Below are positions 1 to 8,517 of a DNA stretch of 64,000 bases, one piece after another (the stretch's first letter is position 1; each line of letters starts with the position of its first letter). The position numbers were made by a program, and so were the translations under genes. The notes under the pieces were generated by a model that was not told the origin of the DNA, ran no database searches, and saw only the letters and a list, made by a program, of their open reading frames with translations. This DNA comes from Brevibacillus choshinensis (GTDB lineage: Bacteria; Bacillota; Bacilli; Brevibacillales; Brevibacillaceae): positions 5,280,501 through 5,344,500 of the forward strand of contig NZ_CP069127.1 in assembly GCF_016811915.1 (NCBI RefSeq), written 5' to 3'.

Positions 1-545
1 TTTCCATCGATCAGCTCGGCGGCAATAAGGTAGCAGGCGTGCGCATCTCTACCCCTGAGCATTTCTCTACGATCGCAATGGGCTTGATGTATCCGATATC
101 CTACAGCAAACTGCCGATCAAGCCGGTCTTGACGGAAGATCTGGTAAAGAGGGCTGCGCTCGCTTACGAAAGAGAAAACTTCGACCTGCTCAACATCGCT
201 CGCAGCAGAGCGAATCTCCCTGTACTCACCTGGGACGACCAAGTAGCAGGAGTGGCTCGGGCACACAGTCAGGACATGGCCCAAAACAGCTATTTCAATC
301 ATGTGTCTCCAACGACAGGCAGTCCTTTTGACCGTCTTTCCCATGCAGGGATTTTGTTCGGTTACGCAGGTGAGAATATCGCATACGGACAGCTCGACGG
401 AATCGAAGTTCACATGGGATGGATGAACTCGGCAGGGCATCGCCAAAACCTGCTGAATCCAAACTACAAACAGATCGGTGTAGGGATCTCGTACAAGGAT
501 AGCCGTGCGTTCTTCACTCAAAATTTCGTTGCCAAAACCAAGTAA
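1..545 (+). CDS. CAP-domain (YkwD-like) protein, 5' truncated by window edge
   Basis: The reading frame is open to the left edge (in-frame codons from base 3), so the start lies outside the window. The first visible part resembles the CAP-associated N-terminal domain. It is followed by a CAP/SCP domain of about 125 residues, with the typical elements NIARSRANLPVLTWDD, ARAHSQDMAQ, FNHVSPTTGSPFDR, AGENIA and WMNSAGHRQNLLNP. Bacterial CAP proteins of this type are usually secreted or cell-wall associated; YkwD-type proteins are often linked to spores, but their biochemical role is unclear. A strong hairpin terminator follows 13 bp after the stop. The family call is firm; the function is unknown. 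Confidence 0.85.
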   Translation, partial: SIDQLGGNKVAGVRISTPEHFSTIAMGLMYPISYSKLPIKPVLTEDLVKRAALAYERENFDLLNIARSRANLPVLTWDDQVAGVARAHSQDMAQNSYFNHVSPTTGSPFDRLSHAGILFGYAGENIAYGQLDGIEVHMGWMNSAGHRQNLLNPNYKQIGVGISYKDSRAFFTQNFVAKTK

Positions 546-558
546 TGAGAAGCAGAAA

Positions 559-615
559 AAGCCTTTCTCCATCACCTGCGAAAGTCTGCCTGTGATCGAG
601 AAAGGCTTGCTTTTT
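559..615 (+). terminator. Rho-independent terminator after the CAP gene
   Basis: AAGCCTTTCTC at 559-569 pairs with GAGAAAGGCTT at 598-608, followed by a short T-rich stretch. It lies between the CAP gene and the convergent acyl-CoA synthetase, so it may serve both. Confidence 0.8.
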
Positions 616-621
616 GTCCCG

Positions 622-2106
622 TCATCCTTTTAACAAATGCTTCATGACTTTCCCCAATCCGTTTACAGGCAAGCTGCTGACGAAGACAACCTCCGGAACT
701 TTGTACTCCGCCAGCTTCTCCCTGCAGATCCTCACGATGTCCGCTTCCCCGAGCGGGCTTCCTTCCTTTTTCACCACGAATGCACGGGGGATCTCTCCCA
801 AGGTCTCATGAGAAATGCCGACAACTGCCACTTCCAGTACGTCGTCAATATGGTCGATGACGTCTTCCACCTCGATCGGATAGACGTTGTCGCCGCCGAC
901 AAGGATCATTTCCTTGTACCGTCCGGAAATGTACAGGAACCCGTTTTCGTCGAGCCTCCCAGCGTCCCCCATCTGGTACCAGCCATCAATCAAAACCTTG
1001 GCAGTCGCATCAGGGTTGTTCAAATATCCTTTGAAAAGGTAGGGACTTTTGACGATCACTTCCCCTACTTGCCCTGTCGGCACCTCTTCCCCCGTATCGG
1101 GGCTTACGATTTTGACCTGCACATTCTTGAAGGGCTGTCCGACGGAATCCGCGGACTCCATTCCCATGATCGGATGCCATCCGCTGACGAATGCCGCTTC
1201 CGTGCTCCCGTACCCCTGTGTCATCGGAATTCCCAGGTCTAGGTACCTCTGGATGAGAGCGGCAGATGCCTTCGTGCCCCCTGTCGATACGTACTTCAAC
1301 GAGGATACGTCCCACTGCTTTTTGTTCAGCTCCTCCAACAGATAGGCATACACCGAGGGGAAGGCAAACATCGCCTCAATTTTCTCCGATTCGATCGTCT
1401 GCAGAATGGATACGGGCTCCCCATCTGCCAGCAGAATCATGGTGTTCCCGCCATGTATATTGTAAAAGATCAGGGATGTGCTGCTCATATGAAACAGGGG
1501 ATGGACCGCCAGAAATCTCGTGGGATGCTCGGCGTGGGGGCGGCTTCCATGCAAATACGTATCGTAGCAGCCATGGGAAATCATGCAGCCCTTGGGTGTT
1601 CCTGTCGTACCTGAGGTAAACAAGATGACAGCGATATCCTCCTCCGTGATATCTGCTTCCGCTGGAGCGGTGCTGGGATACCGTGTGAAGATGGCGGCGT
1701 ATTCGTCAGCCATCTCCAACCCTCTTCCGGCAGGAACCAGCTTGCCGACCAGCTCTCCTGCCAGCGTCAGCGCTTCCGCAAACTCCTCGTCATAAAACAA
1801 AAGCTTCGGCCGAGCGATTTGCAAGATGCCTTCCAATTCAAAGGCAGTCAAGCGCCAATTGAGGGGAATCGCAACAGCCCCGATTTTCAGTGCTGCCAGC
1901 AAAATCGTGGGATAAGGATGATCGTTTTTGCACAGGATGGCAACAAAATCACCTTTTTGAACACCCTCTTCCAATAAAAAGGCTGCCAGCTGGTTTGTCC
2001 GATCATCCCATTCCTGATACGTAAACCTAGCATTCGCAGCCAGAAGCGCTTCGACATCCGGAGACTGCTGAGCCCGATCCCGTAAATAATGATGCAATGT
2101 TCCCAT
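622..2106 (-). CDS. Acyl-CoA synthetase (AMP-forming, class I adenylate-forming enzyme)
   Basis: 494 residues, full length for the family. It should activate a carboxylic acid to the acyl-AMP and then the CoA thioester in the cytoplasm. The P-loop/A3 motif ILFTSGTTGTPKG is at residues 161-173, the A5-like motif YGSTEAA is near 297, and the C-terminal hinge and catalytic region (GDNVYPIEVEDV) is near 405-420. The A10 lysine lies in GLGKVMKHLL at the extreme C-terminus. AGGAGG sits 6 bp before the ATG. The gene stands alone, convergent with the CAP gene, so the substrate (fatty acid, aryl acid or succinylbenzoate-like) cannot be told; the nearest fatty acid genes are about 21 kb away. Confidence 0.85.
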   Translation of the reverse strand: MGTLHHYLRDRAQQSPDVEALLAANARFTYQEWDDRTNQLAAFLLEEGVQKGDFVAILCKNDHPYPTILLAALKIGAVAIPLNWRLTAFELEGILQIARPKLLFYDEEFAEALTLAGELVGKLVPAGRGLEMADEYAAIFTRYPSTAPAEADITEEDIAVILFTSGTTGTPKGCMISHGCYDTYLHGSRPHAEHPTRFLAVHPLFHMSSTSLIFYNIHGGNTMILLADGEPVSILQTIESEKIEAMFAFPSVYAYLLEELNKKQWDVSSLKYVSTGGTKASAALIQRYLDLGIPMTQGYGSTEAAFVSGWHPIMGMESADSVGQPFKNVQVKIVSPDTGEEVPTGQVGEVIVKSPYLFKGYLNNPDATAKVLIDGWYQMGDAGRLDENGFLYISGRYKEMILVGGDNVYPIEVEDVIDHIDDVLEVAVVGISHETLGEIPRAFVVKKEGSPLGEADIVRICREKLAEYKVPEVVFVSSLPVNGLGKVMKHLLKG

Positions 2107-2182
2107 CTCAATCCTCCTGCCCTGCTTATTCCGTCTTACTATGCTCCGCTTCAGCGGTTTTCACTAGCTGTAATCGCAACGC

Positions 2183-2212
2183 AAAAAGACTCCCCAGCAA
2201 AAGGAGAGTCTT
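2183..2212 (-). terminator. Terminator of the 45-residue membrane peptide gene
   Basis: On the minus strand AAGACTCTCC pairs with GGGGAGTCTT and is followed by a run of T. It starts 11 bp after the stop of the small gene at 2224-2361, which supports that gene being a transcription unit of its own. Confidence 0.75.
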
Positions 2213-2223
2213 CCTTACTTTTT

Positions 2224-2361
2224 CTATCGCACCGTTACTTTAGTGGCAGCGGGAGCGGGCGGCGTCGGGCTGTCATCGGAAAAGAACGGAATAATAACCA
2301 GACTGATCACGAAAAACAAGATCCAGACGATTCCCCGCTTGAAAATGCACGGAGTAAGCAT
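2224..2361 (-). CDS. Small single-pass membrane peptide, 45 aa (unrecognised)
   Basis: A 45-codon gene that length cut-offs would miss. ATG at 2361-2359 follows GGAAGGGG with normal spacing, the stop TAG is at 2226-2224, and a strong terminator follows. The product starts MLTPCIFKRG, then has one hydrophobic segment at about residues 11-27 (IVWILFFVISLVIIPFF). A short soluble tail follows with the Pro-rich stretch SPTPPAPAATK. The positive charge before and acidic residues after the segment suggest the N-terminus is inside and the tail outside. No family was recognised. It sits alone between the MFS gene terminator and the acyl-CoA synthetase. Start, RBS, hydrophobic segment and terminator together make it believable. 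Confidence 0.6.
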   Translation of the reverse strand: MLTPCIFKRGIVWILFFVISLVIIPFFSDDSPTPPAPAATKVTVR

Positions 2362-2462
2362 CGGGTCAACCCCTTCCAAACATATCTTTCCTTACTATAT
2401 CTACGCTTCCCTACCCTGCGCCCGTTTATTCTTTCTCCCCTTTTTTTCTGTGAATTTTTGCA

Positions 2463-2506
2463 GCAAAAAGGTGCCCACCCACCTACGGGACAGACACCTT
2501 TTTGCT
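2463..2506 (-). terminator. Terminator of the MFS gene
   Basis: On the minus strand AAAAAGGTG and CACCTTTTTGC flank a loop of about 22 bases, directly downstream of the MFS stop at 2516. Confidence 0.7.
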
Positions 2507-2515
2507 ATTTCGCAC

Positions 2516-3700
2516 TCAGCCTTGTTTTTGGATGGGCAGCGCGACTTGTTCAGCATTCGCTGCTCCACGGCGAACAGCCAGGCATGCAGCCGCAAAGACG
2601 AAGAGGAATGCACCCATGAGCCAGAAGATCGTCCATGGTTCCCAGACTTCCATCAGCACGCCGTTTACATTGGGAGCCAATATGCTGGCCACTCCAAAAT
2701 TGATCCCTGCGATAATCCCGGCAGTCGGCACCATCGAGGCAGGCAGGATGTCCGCCGCAAAAGCCAGGCCGAGCGAGTAAAACGAGCCGACTGCCGCTCC
2801 TGCGATAGCGAGCAGAAGCATCATGACCCAAACATTCTCACCCGACAGCGGGAAAAGGAAAAAGGCGATGCCACCAACCAAGGCACAGACTGTCATGACC
2901 CGCTTGCGTCCTATCCTGTCACTCAGCGCACCCAGCGGCATTTGCAGGATGATACTGCCGACGACAAAGGAAGGCAAAATGACGGACACCCATTCCAGCG
3001 ACAGCCCTGTACGCAAAGCGTAGACCGGAAAGCTCCCGTTCAGCGAGGTCTCCATGAAGCCGTATAAAAACGATGGGATCAGGGCCAGCCAGCCAAGCCG
3101 CAGCACCACCGCATATTTGTTTTGCTTCTTTTCCGTCTGGACGATTTTCTCAGGAAACTCGTTTTTCATTCGTCCCAGCAGCAGAAAAGCGACCGCGTAC
3201 AAGACGATCAGTGTTCCAAACGGCACCCACAAGCCAAGCGGCAGCAGGTTCAGTCCCAGCGGACCCGCGCTGAAGCCCACGCCATACGCCAACCCATATA
3301 TGGATAAATCTCGTCCGCGATTTTGCGGGGCAGCGATCTTGGTCACCCACATCTGGCTGGAGTAATGCAAGCCTGAGTCGCCGATCCCCATCAAAAGCCG
3401 CAGGACAAACCAGACAGCCAAATGAGAGAACATCGGGATCAGCGCAGTGGCTGCCGTGACCAGAACCAAACCGGAAATTATCGTCGTGCGATAACCGAAT
3501 TTCCGCAGCGGAATTTCGAGAAATGGCGAAATCAAAACCATACCGATGTACAACGCGGCCGCATTCAGCCCGTTCATCATCGAAGAAACCCCTTGTTTTT
3601 CCAGCAATACCGCCAGCAACGGGATGCTCAATCCCTGGCTTAATCCGGCGATCGCTACTACCAAAATCAACACCCAAAAGGTGTAACGCGAGGCAGCCAT
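2516..3700 (-). CDS. Major facilitator superfamily transporter
   Basis: 394 residues with 12 predicted hydrophobic helices, the usual MFS length. The loop 2-3 motif is weak; the loop 8-9 motif GALSDRIGRKRVMT is clear and typical of drug- or sugar-type MFS exporters. The N-terminus (MAASRYTFWVLILVVAIAGLSQGLSIPLLAVLLEKQG) matches the YfkF/YttB-like group of Bacillales exporters, but the substrate cannot be deduced. AAAGGAG precedes the ATG. The gene is followed by its own terminator and lies just downstream of the yheIH operon on the same strand (42 bp gap), so read-through is possible. Confidence 0.8.
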   Translation of the reverse strand: MAASRYTFWVLILVVAIAGLSQGLSIPLLAVLLEKQGVSSMMNGLNAAALYIGMVLISPFLEIPLRKFGYRTTIISGLVLVTAATALIPMFSHLAVWFVLRLLMGIGDSGLHYSSQMWVTKIAAPQNRGRDLSIYGLAYGVGFSAGPLGLNLLPLGLWVPFGTLIVLYAVAFLLLGRMKNEFPEKIVQTEKKQNKYAVVLRLGWLALIPSFLYGFMETSLNGSFPVYALRTGLSLEWVSVILPSFVVGSIILQMPLGALSDRIGRKRVMTVCALVGGIAFFLFPLSGENVWVMMLLLAIAGAAVGSFYSLGLAFAADILPASMVPTAGIIAGINFGVASILAPNVNGVLMEVWEPWTIFWLMGAFLFVFAAACLAVRRGAANAEQVALPIQKQG

Positions 3701-3742
3701 CGGTGTTGATCTCCTTTCTTAATGATTTACGCTCCATCGTAT

Positions 3743-5845
3743 CTACCCGTTCATTGTAACGGATACATTCCCTTGCTGGAGCTGGTACATTTTTTGATAC
3801 AATCCATCCTTCGCCATCAGTTCCTCATGAGTCCCCCGCTCGACGACTTCTCCACGGGATAACACCAGGATCTGATCGGCGTGCTGGATGGTCGATAGTC
3901 GATGGGCGATGATAAAGGTCGTGCGCCCGCGTGACAAGACGTACAGAGCATCCTGAATCGCCGACTCCGTCTCACTGTCGATACTCGCCGTCGCCTCATC
4001 GAGAATCAGAATGGCGGGATCCGCTGCCAAAGCACGGGCAAACGAGATCAGCTGTCTCTGCCCAGCAGACAAGGTCATCCCTCTTTCCACAACCGGCTCG
4101 TCGTACCCTCCAGGCAGCTGGCGAATAAATTCATCCGCCCGGACTGCCTCGGCGGCACGCCGCACTTCATCATCTGTAATCCTGTCGTTGTACATGCGGA
4201 TATTGAACCCGATACTGCCCGTGAACAAAAACGGATCCTGCAAGACCAAGCCCACGTGGCGTCGCATGGCCTCGTTATCGATGGTGTTCATATCTGTTCC
4301 ATCAATCAGGATTTTCCCGTCTGTCACCGGATAGAAGCCGAGCAGCAGATTCATCAGAGAGCTTTTTCCCGATCCGGTATGACCGACCAAAGCGATCGTC
4401 TGGCCCGGTTTGGCCGTAAAGGAGACATTTTTCAGGACGTACTCGTCACCTGTATAGGCGAACGAGACATTCTCGAACACCACTTCTCCCTGTGGGCGCT
4501 GGATTTGCTCGTCTACGGTACCCTTCGGCGCTTCCTGTTCGGTATCGAGGATATCGAAAACCCTCTTTGCTGAAATCGTAGCCTGCTGAAGCTGCGAAAG
4601 TCGGTTCATGATCATGTTGATCGGCTCGAAAAAGCGCCCCATATAGTCGACAAAGGCAAACAACGCCCCAAACGAGATCGCACTGTGAAACGAGGTGGAG
4701 CCGAAATACCAGACGATGAGGGTCAAAGCCACCTTCCAGATCAGATCCACTGCCGGCCTCAGCAAGAGAGATTCCAGGTTGTTCTCCTTCAGCTTGACCT
4801 TGAAATACTCCTCGTTCACCTGTGCAAACTCTTGCTGCACTCCTTTTTCGCGACGAAACGCTTGAACAATCGCCATATTCTGGATCATCTCGTTAATCGT
4901 CGCATTCATATCGCTGAGGCGCGTACGGATAATGGCGTAGTAGCGAGAGCTGTACTTTTGATAAACAACCACGAGCACGACCAGGACGGGTACTGTCAAA
5001 AAGCAGAACAGCGCCAGCTCTGGCTGCAAAACGTACAAGGCGATGAGGATTCCGATCAAATAAATGCCGTTTTGCACGAATGTCGCCAGCACGCTGACAT
5101 ACAGCTCACGTATTGCTTCGGTATCGTTGCTGACCCGCGAAACAAGCGAGCCGACCGGTGTCTTGTCAAAAAAGGAGACAGGAAGCTTTTGCAAGTGAAC
5201 AAAGAGCTTCATGCGCATCTGCTGGATGATTCGCTGAGCAATCGTCTGCAGCCATAATATTTGAATATAGTTAAAGCCAGCTGACATCAAGATCAGTGCG
5301 CCATACCCAACCGAGAGCCATATGATCGGGAGAATTTCTCCTGCATACATTGCTTTTACTTCAGCCGCAGTGAGGCGAATTCCCTTCAAACTCTCGCTGG
5401 CGGCCGAATCATTCGCTTGTCTTCCTGTGATCACTTCCACCCGGTCGCGGCCATTTACAGCCGGCAGCGGGGTGATTTTCTTTTCTTCATTCGGATTCAC
5501 ATGTCCATCTATGAGATAGTACGTCGTTCCTTCCGCCAGAATGCTCACCGCTTTTGCCCCTGTGTTCTGCGGGTCCACCCCCGCATCCTGAAGCACATCC
5601 TGGCGAACATAGTACCTTCCATCCAGCTCGACGGCGGCATTCCCCACTGCCTGAGGCCGTTCTGCGTATTCGTACCACGGCTTTTGGATCGCGAGGATGT
5701 GATTGTCGATCATCACCTTCGCTAAAAAGGGTCCGGCCAGCTCCGCGCTGGTACCGAGCAAGAGCAGTAGCAGCGCTCCCACAATCTGCTTTTGGAACGG
5801 TCTGGCGTACTCGGTCAGACGCTTCCATACGTTTTGCCCGCTCAT
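3743..5845 (-). CDS. yheH: Heterodimeric ABC exporter subunit, YheH/BmrD-like
   Basis: 700 residues: an N-terminal six-helix exporter domain and a C-terminal nucleotide-binding domain. Residues about 52-168 form an extra extracytoplasmic insertion between the first two helices, as known for the BmrD subunit of the Bacillus subtilis BmrCD drug exporter. Walker A is VGHTGSGKSS, and Walker B is LILDEA with the catalytic Glu present. The signature is LSAGQ rather than LSGGQ, i.e. degenerate. It starts 21 bp after the yheI stop, in the same operon. The complementary degeneracy in the partner (LILDDS) points to an obligate heterodimer with one working ATP site. Export of drugs or lipids is expected from the family; the natural substrate is unknown. 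Confidence 0.88.
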   Translation of the reverse strand: MSGQNVWKRLTEYARPFQKQIVGALLLLLLGTSAELAGPFLAKVMIDNHILAIQKPWYEYAERPQAVGNAAVELDGRYYVRQDVLQDAGVDPQNTGAKAVSILAEGTTYYLIDGHVNPNEEKKITPLPAVNGRDRVEVITGRQANDSAASESLKGIRLTAAEVKAMYAGEILPIIWLSVGYGALILMSAGFNYIQILWLQTIAQRIIQQMRMKLFVHLQKLPVSFFDKTPVGSLVSRVSNDTEAIRELYVSVLATFVQNGIYLIGILIALYVLQPELALFCFLTVPVLVVLVVVYQKYSSRYYAIIRTRLSDMNATINEMIQNMAIVQAFRREKGVQQEFAQVNEEYFKVKLKENNLESLLLRPAVDLIWKVALTLIVWYFGSTSFHSAISFGALFAFVDYMGRFFEPINMIMNRLSQLQQATISAKRVFDILDTEQEAPKGTVDEQIQRPQGEVVFENVSFAYTGDEYVLKNVSFTAKPGQTIALVGHTGSGKSSLMNLLLGFYPVTDGKILIDGTDMNTIDNEAMRRHVGLVLQDPFLFTGSIGFNIRMYNDRITDDEVRRAAEAVRADEFIRQLPGGYDEPVVERGMTLSAGQRQLISFARALAADPAILILDEATASIDSETESAIQDALYVLSRGRTTFIIAHRLSTIQHADQILVLSRGEVVERGTHEELMAKDGLYQKMYQLQQGNVSVTMNG

Positions 5846-5866
5846 GAAACGCTCTCCTTCCTGTCC

Positions 5867-7609
5867 CTAACCGGCGACATCCTGCTCCATCTGCTGGCGC
5901 CTGAACTGCTCGGCGTACCAGCCGTTTTGCTGCATCAGCTCTTCATGCGTGCCTCGCTCCACAATCTGTCCCTCATCCAAAACGAGAATCAAATGGGCGT
6001 GCTGCACGGCAGACAGACGATGCGCCGTGATAATCGTCGTCTTGCCTGTTCTCTCTTGGCGCAGGTGCCGCAGAATGCTTTCCTCTGTGCGTGCATCCAC
6101 TGCGGACAACGAATCGTCCAGAATCAAGATATCGGCATCCATCAACAAGGCACGTGCGATGGAAATCCGCTGCTTTTGCCCACCGGAGAGCGTGACTCCC
6201 TTCTCCCCGACCATGGTCTGCACGCCTTCTCTGAACTGCAAAAGGTCACTCCCCATTTCAGCCAGCTCCAGAGCATGCAGCACTTCTTTTTCCGAGGCGT
6301 CCGGATTTCCAAAAGCCACATTGGCTGCAATGCTCCGAGAGAAGAGTAAATGCTCCTGCGGCACATAGCCGATCTTTTCGCGCAAAGCGGTAAGGGACAG
6401 CGACTCGATGGGCACGCCCCCCACGAAAAGCGAGTGTTCATTCATCCGGTACTGATGCAGCAGCGAACGGCACAGCGTCGACTTTCCGCTTCCCGTGCGT
6501 CCCACGATTCCCAGGGTCTCCCCCTCGTCCAGCGAGAAGGTGATTTGCTCCAGAGCTGGCTTTTCCGTCCCCGGATACGCAAAGGTAAACTGACGTGCTT
6601 CGACGGTATTGGAAGCGACCGCAGTCACGGGATGCTCCTGTTCTTGTACATCCGGCTCCTCGACAAACAGCTCGGAGAGTCGCTTATGGGAAGCTCCCCC
6701 ACGCTGAAGCACATTGACCAGCCAGCCAAAAGCAAACATCGGCCAGATCAGCAGCCCCAGGTACAAGTTGAATGCCACCAGATCCCCGAGGGAAATCGCG
6801 CTCGTGAAGACGAGATACGTCCCGTAGCCCAATCCGATCAAAAAGCTGAAGCCGATAATGATCGCAATCGTCGGCTCAAACAAAGCGTCGATGCGAGACA
6901 CGCTCACATTTCGTTCCAGCGTCTTTTCGCTCACACGACGGTATGCTTCCACATCGGCCCTTTCCTGGACGAATGCACGCAGCACCCGCACACCGGAGAC
7001 AGATTGCTGGACGTGGTCGTTCATCTCACCGAAAGCTTCCTGAGCCAAATAAAAACGTTCATGCAGCAGCCTTCCATAGTAAGCGGTCGACCACGCCAAG
7101 AACGGCATCGGGATCAATGCCGCCAGCGTCAGCTTCCAGTCAATCGCCGTCAGCATCACGCTCAGCGTAAGCAGCGTCATGAACAAGGAATCTACCAGCG
7201 TCAGCACCCCTGTGCTCGCTGTTTGCTCAATGGCAGGGATATCGTTGGTGGCGACAGCCATCAAGTCCCCGCTGCGCTTGCGATGGTAAAAGGAAGGCGT
7301 CATGCGGGTCAGATGGGAAAACAGCCGCTCCCGGAGCGTTCTTTCCAGAATCAGCGCTCCTCCATTCAGCAGGTAGCGCCACATGAAACGCATGACGTAC
7401 AGCAGCACACCCAAAATGAGTAACGTCAGGGCAGTCATCGTCAGATCCGCTGTCGTAAGTGTACGGTTGCGGATCGCATCCACTGTATCTCCAATCAGGC
7501 GCGGAGGCCACAACATGAGCACATCAATCAGAAACAGAAACGCAATTCCAATGAGATATCGCTTCCAATGGGCCTTGAAAAACCAGGATAATTGCCGTAA
7601 AGTCTGCAA
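5867..7609 (-). CDS. yheI: Heterodimeric ABC exporter subunit, YheI/BmrC-like
   Basis: 580 residues: six-helix transmembrane domain (about 1-300) and nucleotide-binding domain (about 335-580). Walker A is at 367-378 (GIVGRTGSGKST), the signature LSGGQ at 474-478 is canonical, and Walker B is LILDDS with Asp499 where the catalytic Glu is expected. It therefore supplies the degenerate Walker B half and the good signature half of the heterodimer with YheH. The start is TTG at 7609, with AGAGGTGA upstream; no ATG fits better. First gene of the operon; a consensus-like promoter (7707-7735) overlaps the end of the upstream gene. Confidence 0.88.
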   Translation of the reverse strand: MQTLRQLSWFFKAHWKRYLIGIAFLFLIDVLMLWPPRLIGDTVDAIRNRTLTTADLTMTALTLLILGVLLYVMRFMWRYLLNGGALILERTLRERLFSHLTRMTPSFYHRKRSGDLMAVATNDIPAIEQTASTGVLTLVDSLFMTLLTLSVMLTAIDWKLTLAALIPMPFLAWSTAYYGRLLHERFYLAQEAFGEMNDHVQQSVSGVRVLRAFVQERADVEAYRRVSEKTLERNVSVSRIDALFEPTIAIIIGFSFLIGLGYGTYLVFTSAISLGDLVAFNLYLGLLIWPMFAFGWLVNVLQRGGASHKRLSELFVEEPDVQEQEHPVTAVASNTVEARQFTFAYPGTEKPALEQITFSLDEGETLGIVGRTGSGKSTLCRSLLHQYRMNEHSLFVGGVPIESLSLTALREKIGYVPQEHLLFSRSIAANVAFGNPDASEKEVLHALELAEMGSDLLQFREGVQTMVGEKGVTLSGGQKQRISIARALLMDADILILDDSLSAVDARTEESILRHLRQERTGKTTIITAHRLSAVQHAHLILVLDEGQIVERGTHEELMQQNGWYAEQFRRQQMEQDVAG

Positions 7610-7668
7610 AACCGTTCACCTCTTTTCGCTCACCCGTTTTCCCTTTTGCGAACGTTGTCATCGTGAAA

Positions 7669-7696
7669 AAAAGGGGCTGCACGAGCAACCCCCTTT
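7669..7696 (-). terminator. Hairpin with T-run between the GNAT gene and yheI
   Basis: On the minus strand AAAAGGGG and CCCCTTTT flank the loop, followed by eight T. It lies 40 bp after the GNAT stop, so the simplest reading is the GNAT terminator. It is also just downstream of the proposed yheI promoter, so a leader role cannot be excluded. Confidence 0.7.
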
Positions 7697-7706
7697 TCCC
7701 TTCTCC

Positions 7707-7735
7707 ATCGTAATTTACTGAATTTTCCTTGTCAA
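7707..7735 (-). promoter_or_regulatory. Predicted sigma-A promoter for yheIH
   Basis: On the minus strand TTGACA (7735-7730), a 17-bp spacer, then TACGAT (7712-7707). The -35 box starts immediately after the TAG of the GNAT gene. The start site would fall only a few bases before the hairpin at 7696-7669. Confidence 0.5.
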
Positions 7736-7736
7736 T

Positions 7737-8303
7737 CTACCATTTTTTACTGGACTTCAGCTCTGCCCATTCCTCACGCAGAAGGCTGTAGGTGGCATGA
7801 TCCACAAAGTGATCGTACAAAAATTCGTTTCTTCGCAGAATGCCCTCCAGATGGAAGCCCAATCGCTCGGGAATCGATCTGCTTTTGTGATTTTCTGTAG
7901 CCGCCTGGATGGTCACCTTTTCCAAATCCCAAGAGCCGAAAATCAGGCGATCGATATAGGTGGCCACTGCCGATGTCATGAGGCCCTTGCCCTGAAACTG
8001 GGCCCCCAGCCAGTAGCCGATGGATGTCTTCTTGTTGATCCAGTCAATATTGTGAACGCCCAATGTGCCTGCCAAACGCCCGTCGTACCAGATGCCGTAG
8101 TGCGTACCCTGGTTGTTGTTGTGCTGATTTACGGTCATGTTGATGAAGTGCGCCGTATCCTGAACCTTCTTCGTATAGTCCAGCCAAGGCAGCCATTCCT
8201 TTAAATAGGAGCGATTCGTATCGGTCAGCCAAAACATTTCCCCTGCATCGGCTGGCTCCAACTGCTTCAGGAATGAATTTTCTGTCATCCGTATCCGTCT
8301 CAC
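7737..8303 (-). CDS. GNAT family N-acetyltransferase (RimL/YdaF-like)
   Basis: About 188 residues from a GTG start at 8303; GGAGGGG lies 6 bp before it. A longer reading from a TTG at 8318 would place this RBS inside the coding region, so the shorter start is preferred. The acetyl-CoA binding motif is IGYWLGAQFQGKGLMTSAV. The C-terminal elements ENHKSRSIPERLGFHLEGILRR and VDHATYSLLREEW are typical of the RimJ/RimL ribosomal-protein N-acetyltransferase group. The acceptor is unknown; in this group it may be a ribosomal protein N-terminus or a small molecule. Confidence 0.85.
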   Translation of the reverse strand: MRRIRMTENSFLKQLEPADAGEMFWLTDTNRSYLKEWLPWLDYTKKVQDTAHFINMTVNQHNNNQGTHYGIWYDGRLAGTLGVHNIDWINKKTSIGYWLGAQFQGKGLMTSAVATYIDRLIFGSWDLEKVTIQAATENHKSRSIPERLGFHLEGILRRNEFLYDHFVDHATYSLLREEWAELKSSKKW

Positions 8304-8517
8304 GAGCGTCCCCTCCAAGTGTTCTCTCTATCTGTTGGGTGTAACTGCTTTGCTTTCTTACGCTCGATTATGGAACAGGGCGTATCGTTTTGGCAAGATC
8401 GTGCGGATATTCATATGACACCAAATAAATGAAAAAGCTGACAACGCGATTCGGGGAAAGTGGCTGCGGGAGAAAAGCATAGGGAGTCGCATTGAAAAAA
8501 CGGAGAAAACGAAGGTA

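Noticed and set aside
7512..7664. A possible leader peptide overlapping the yheI start
   Set aside because: An ATG-initiated frame exists just after the hairpin, but no RBS precedes it and its sequence overlaps yheI coding sequence.
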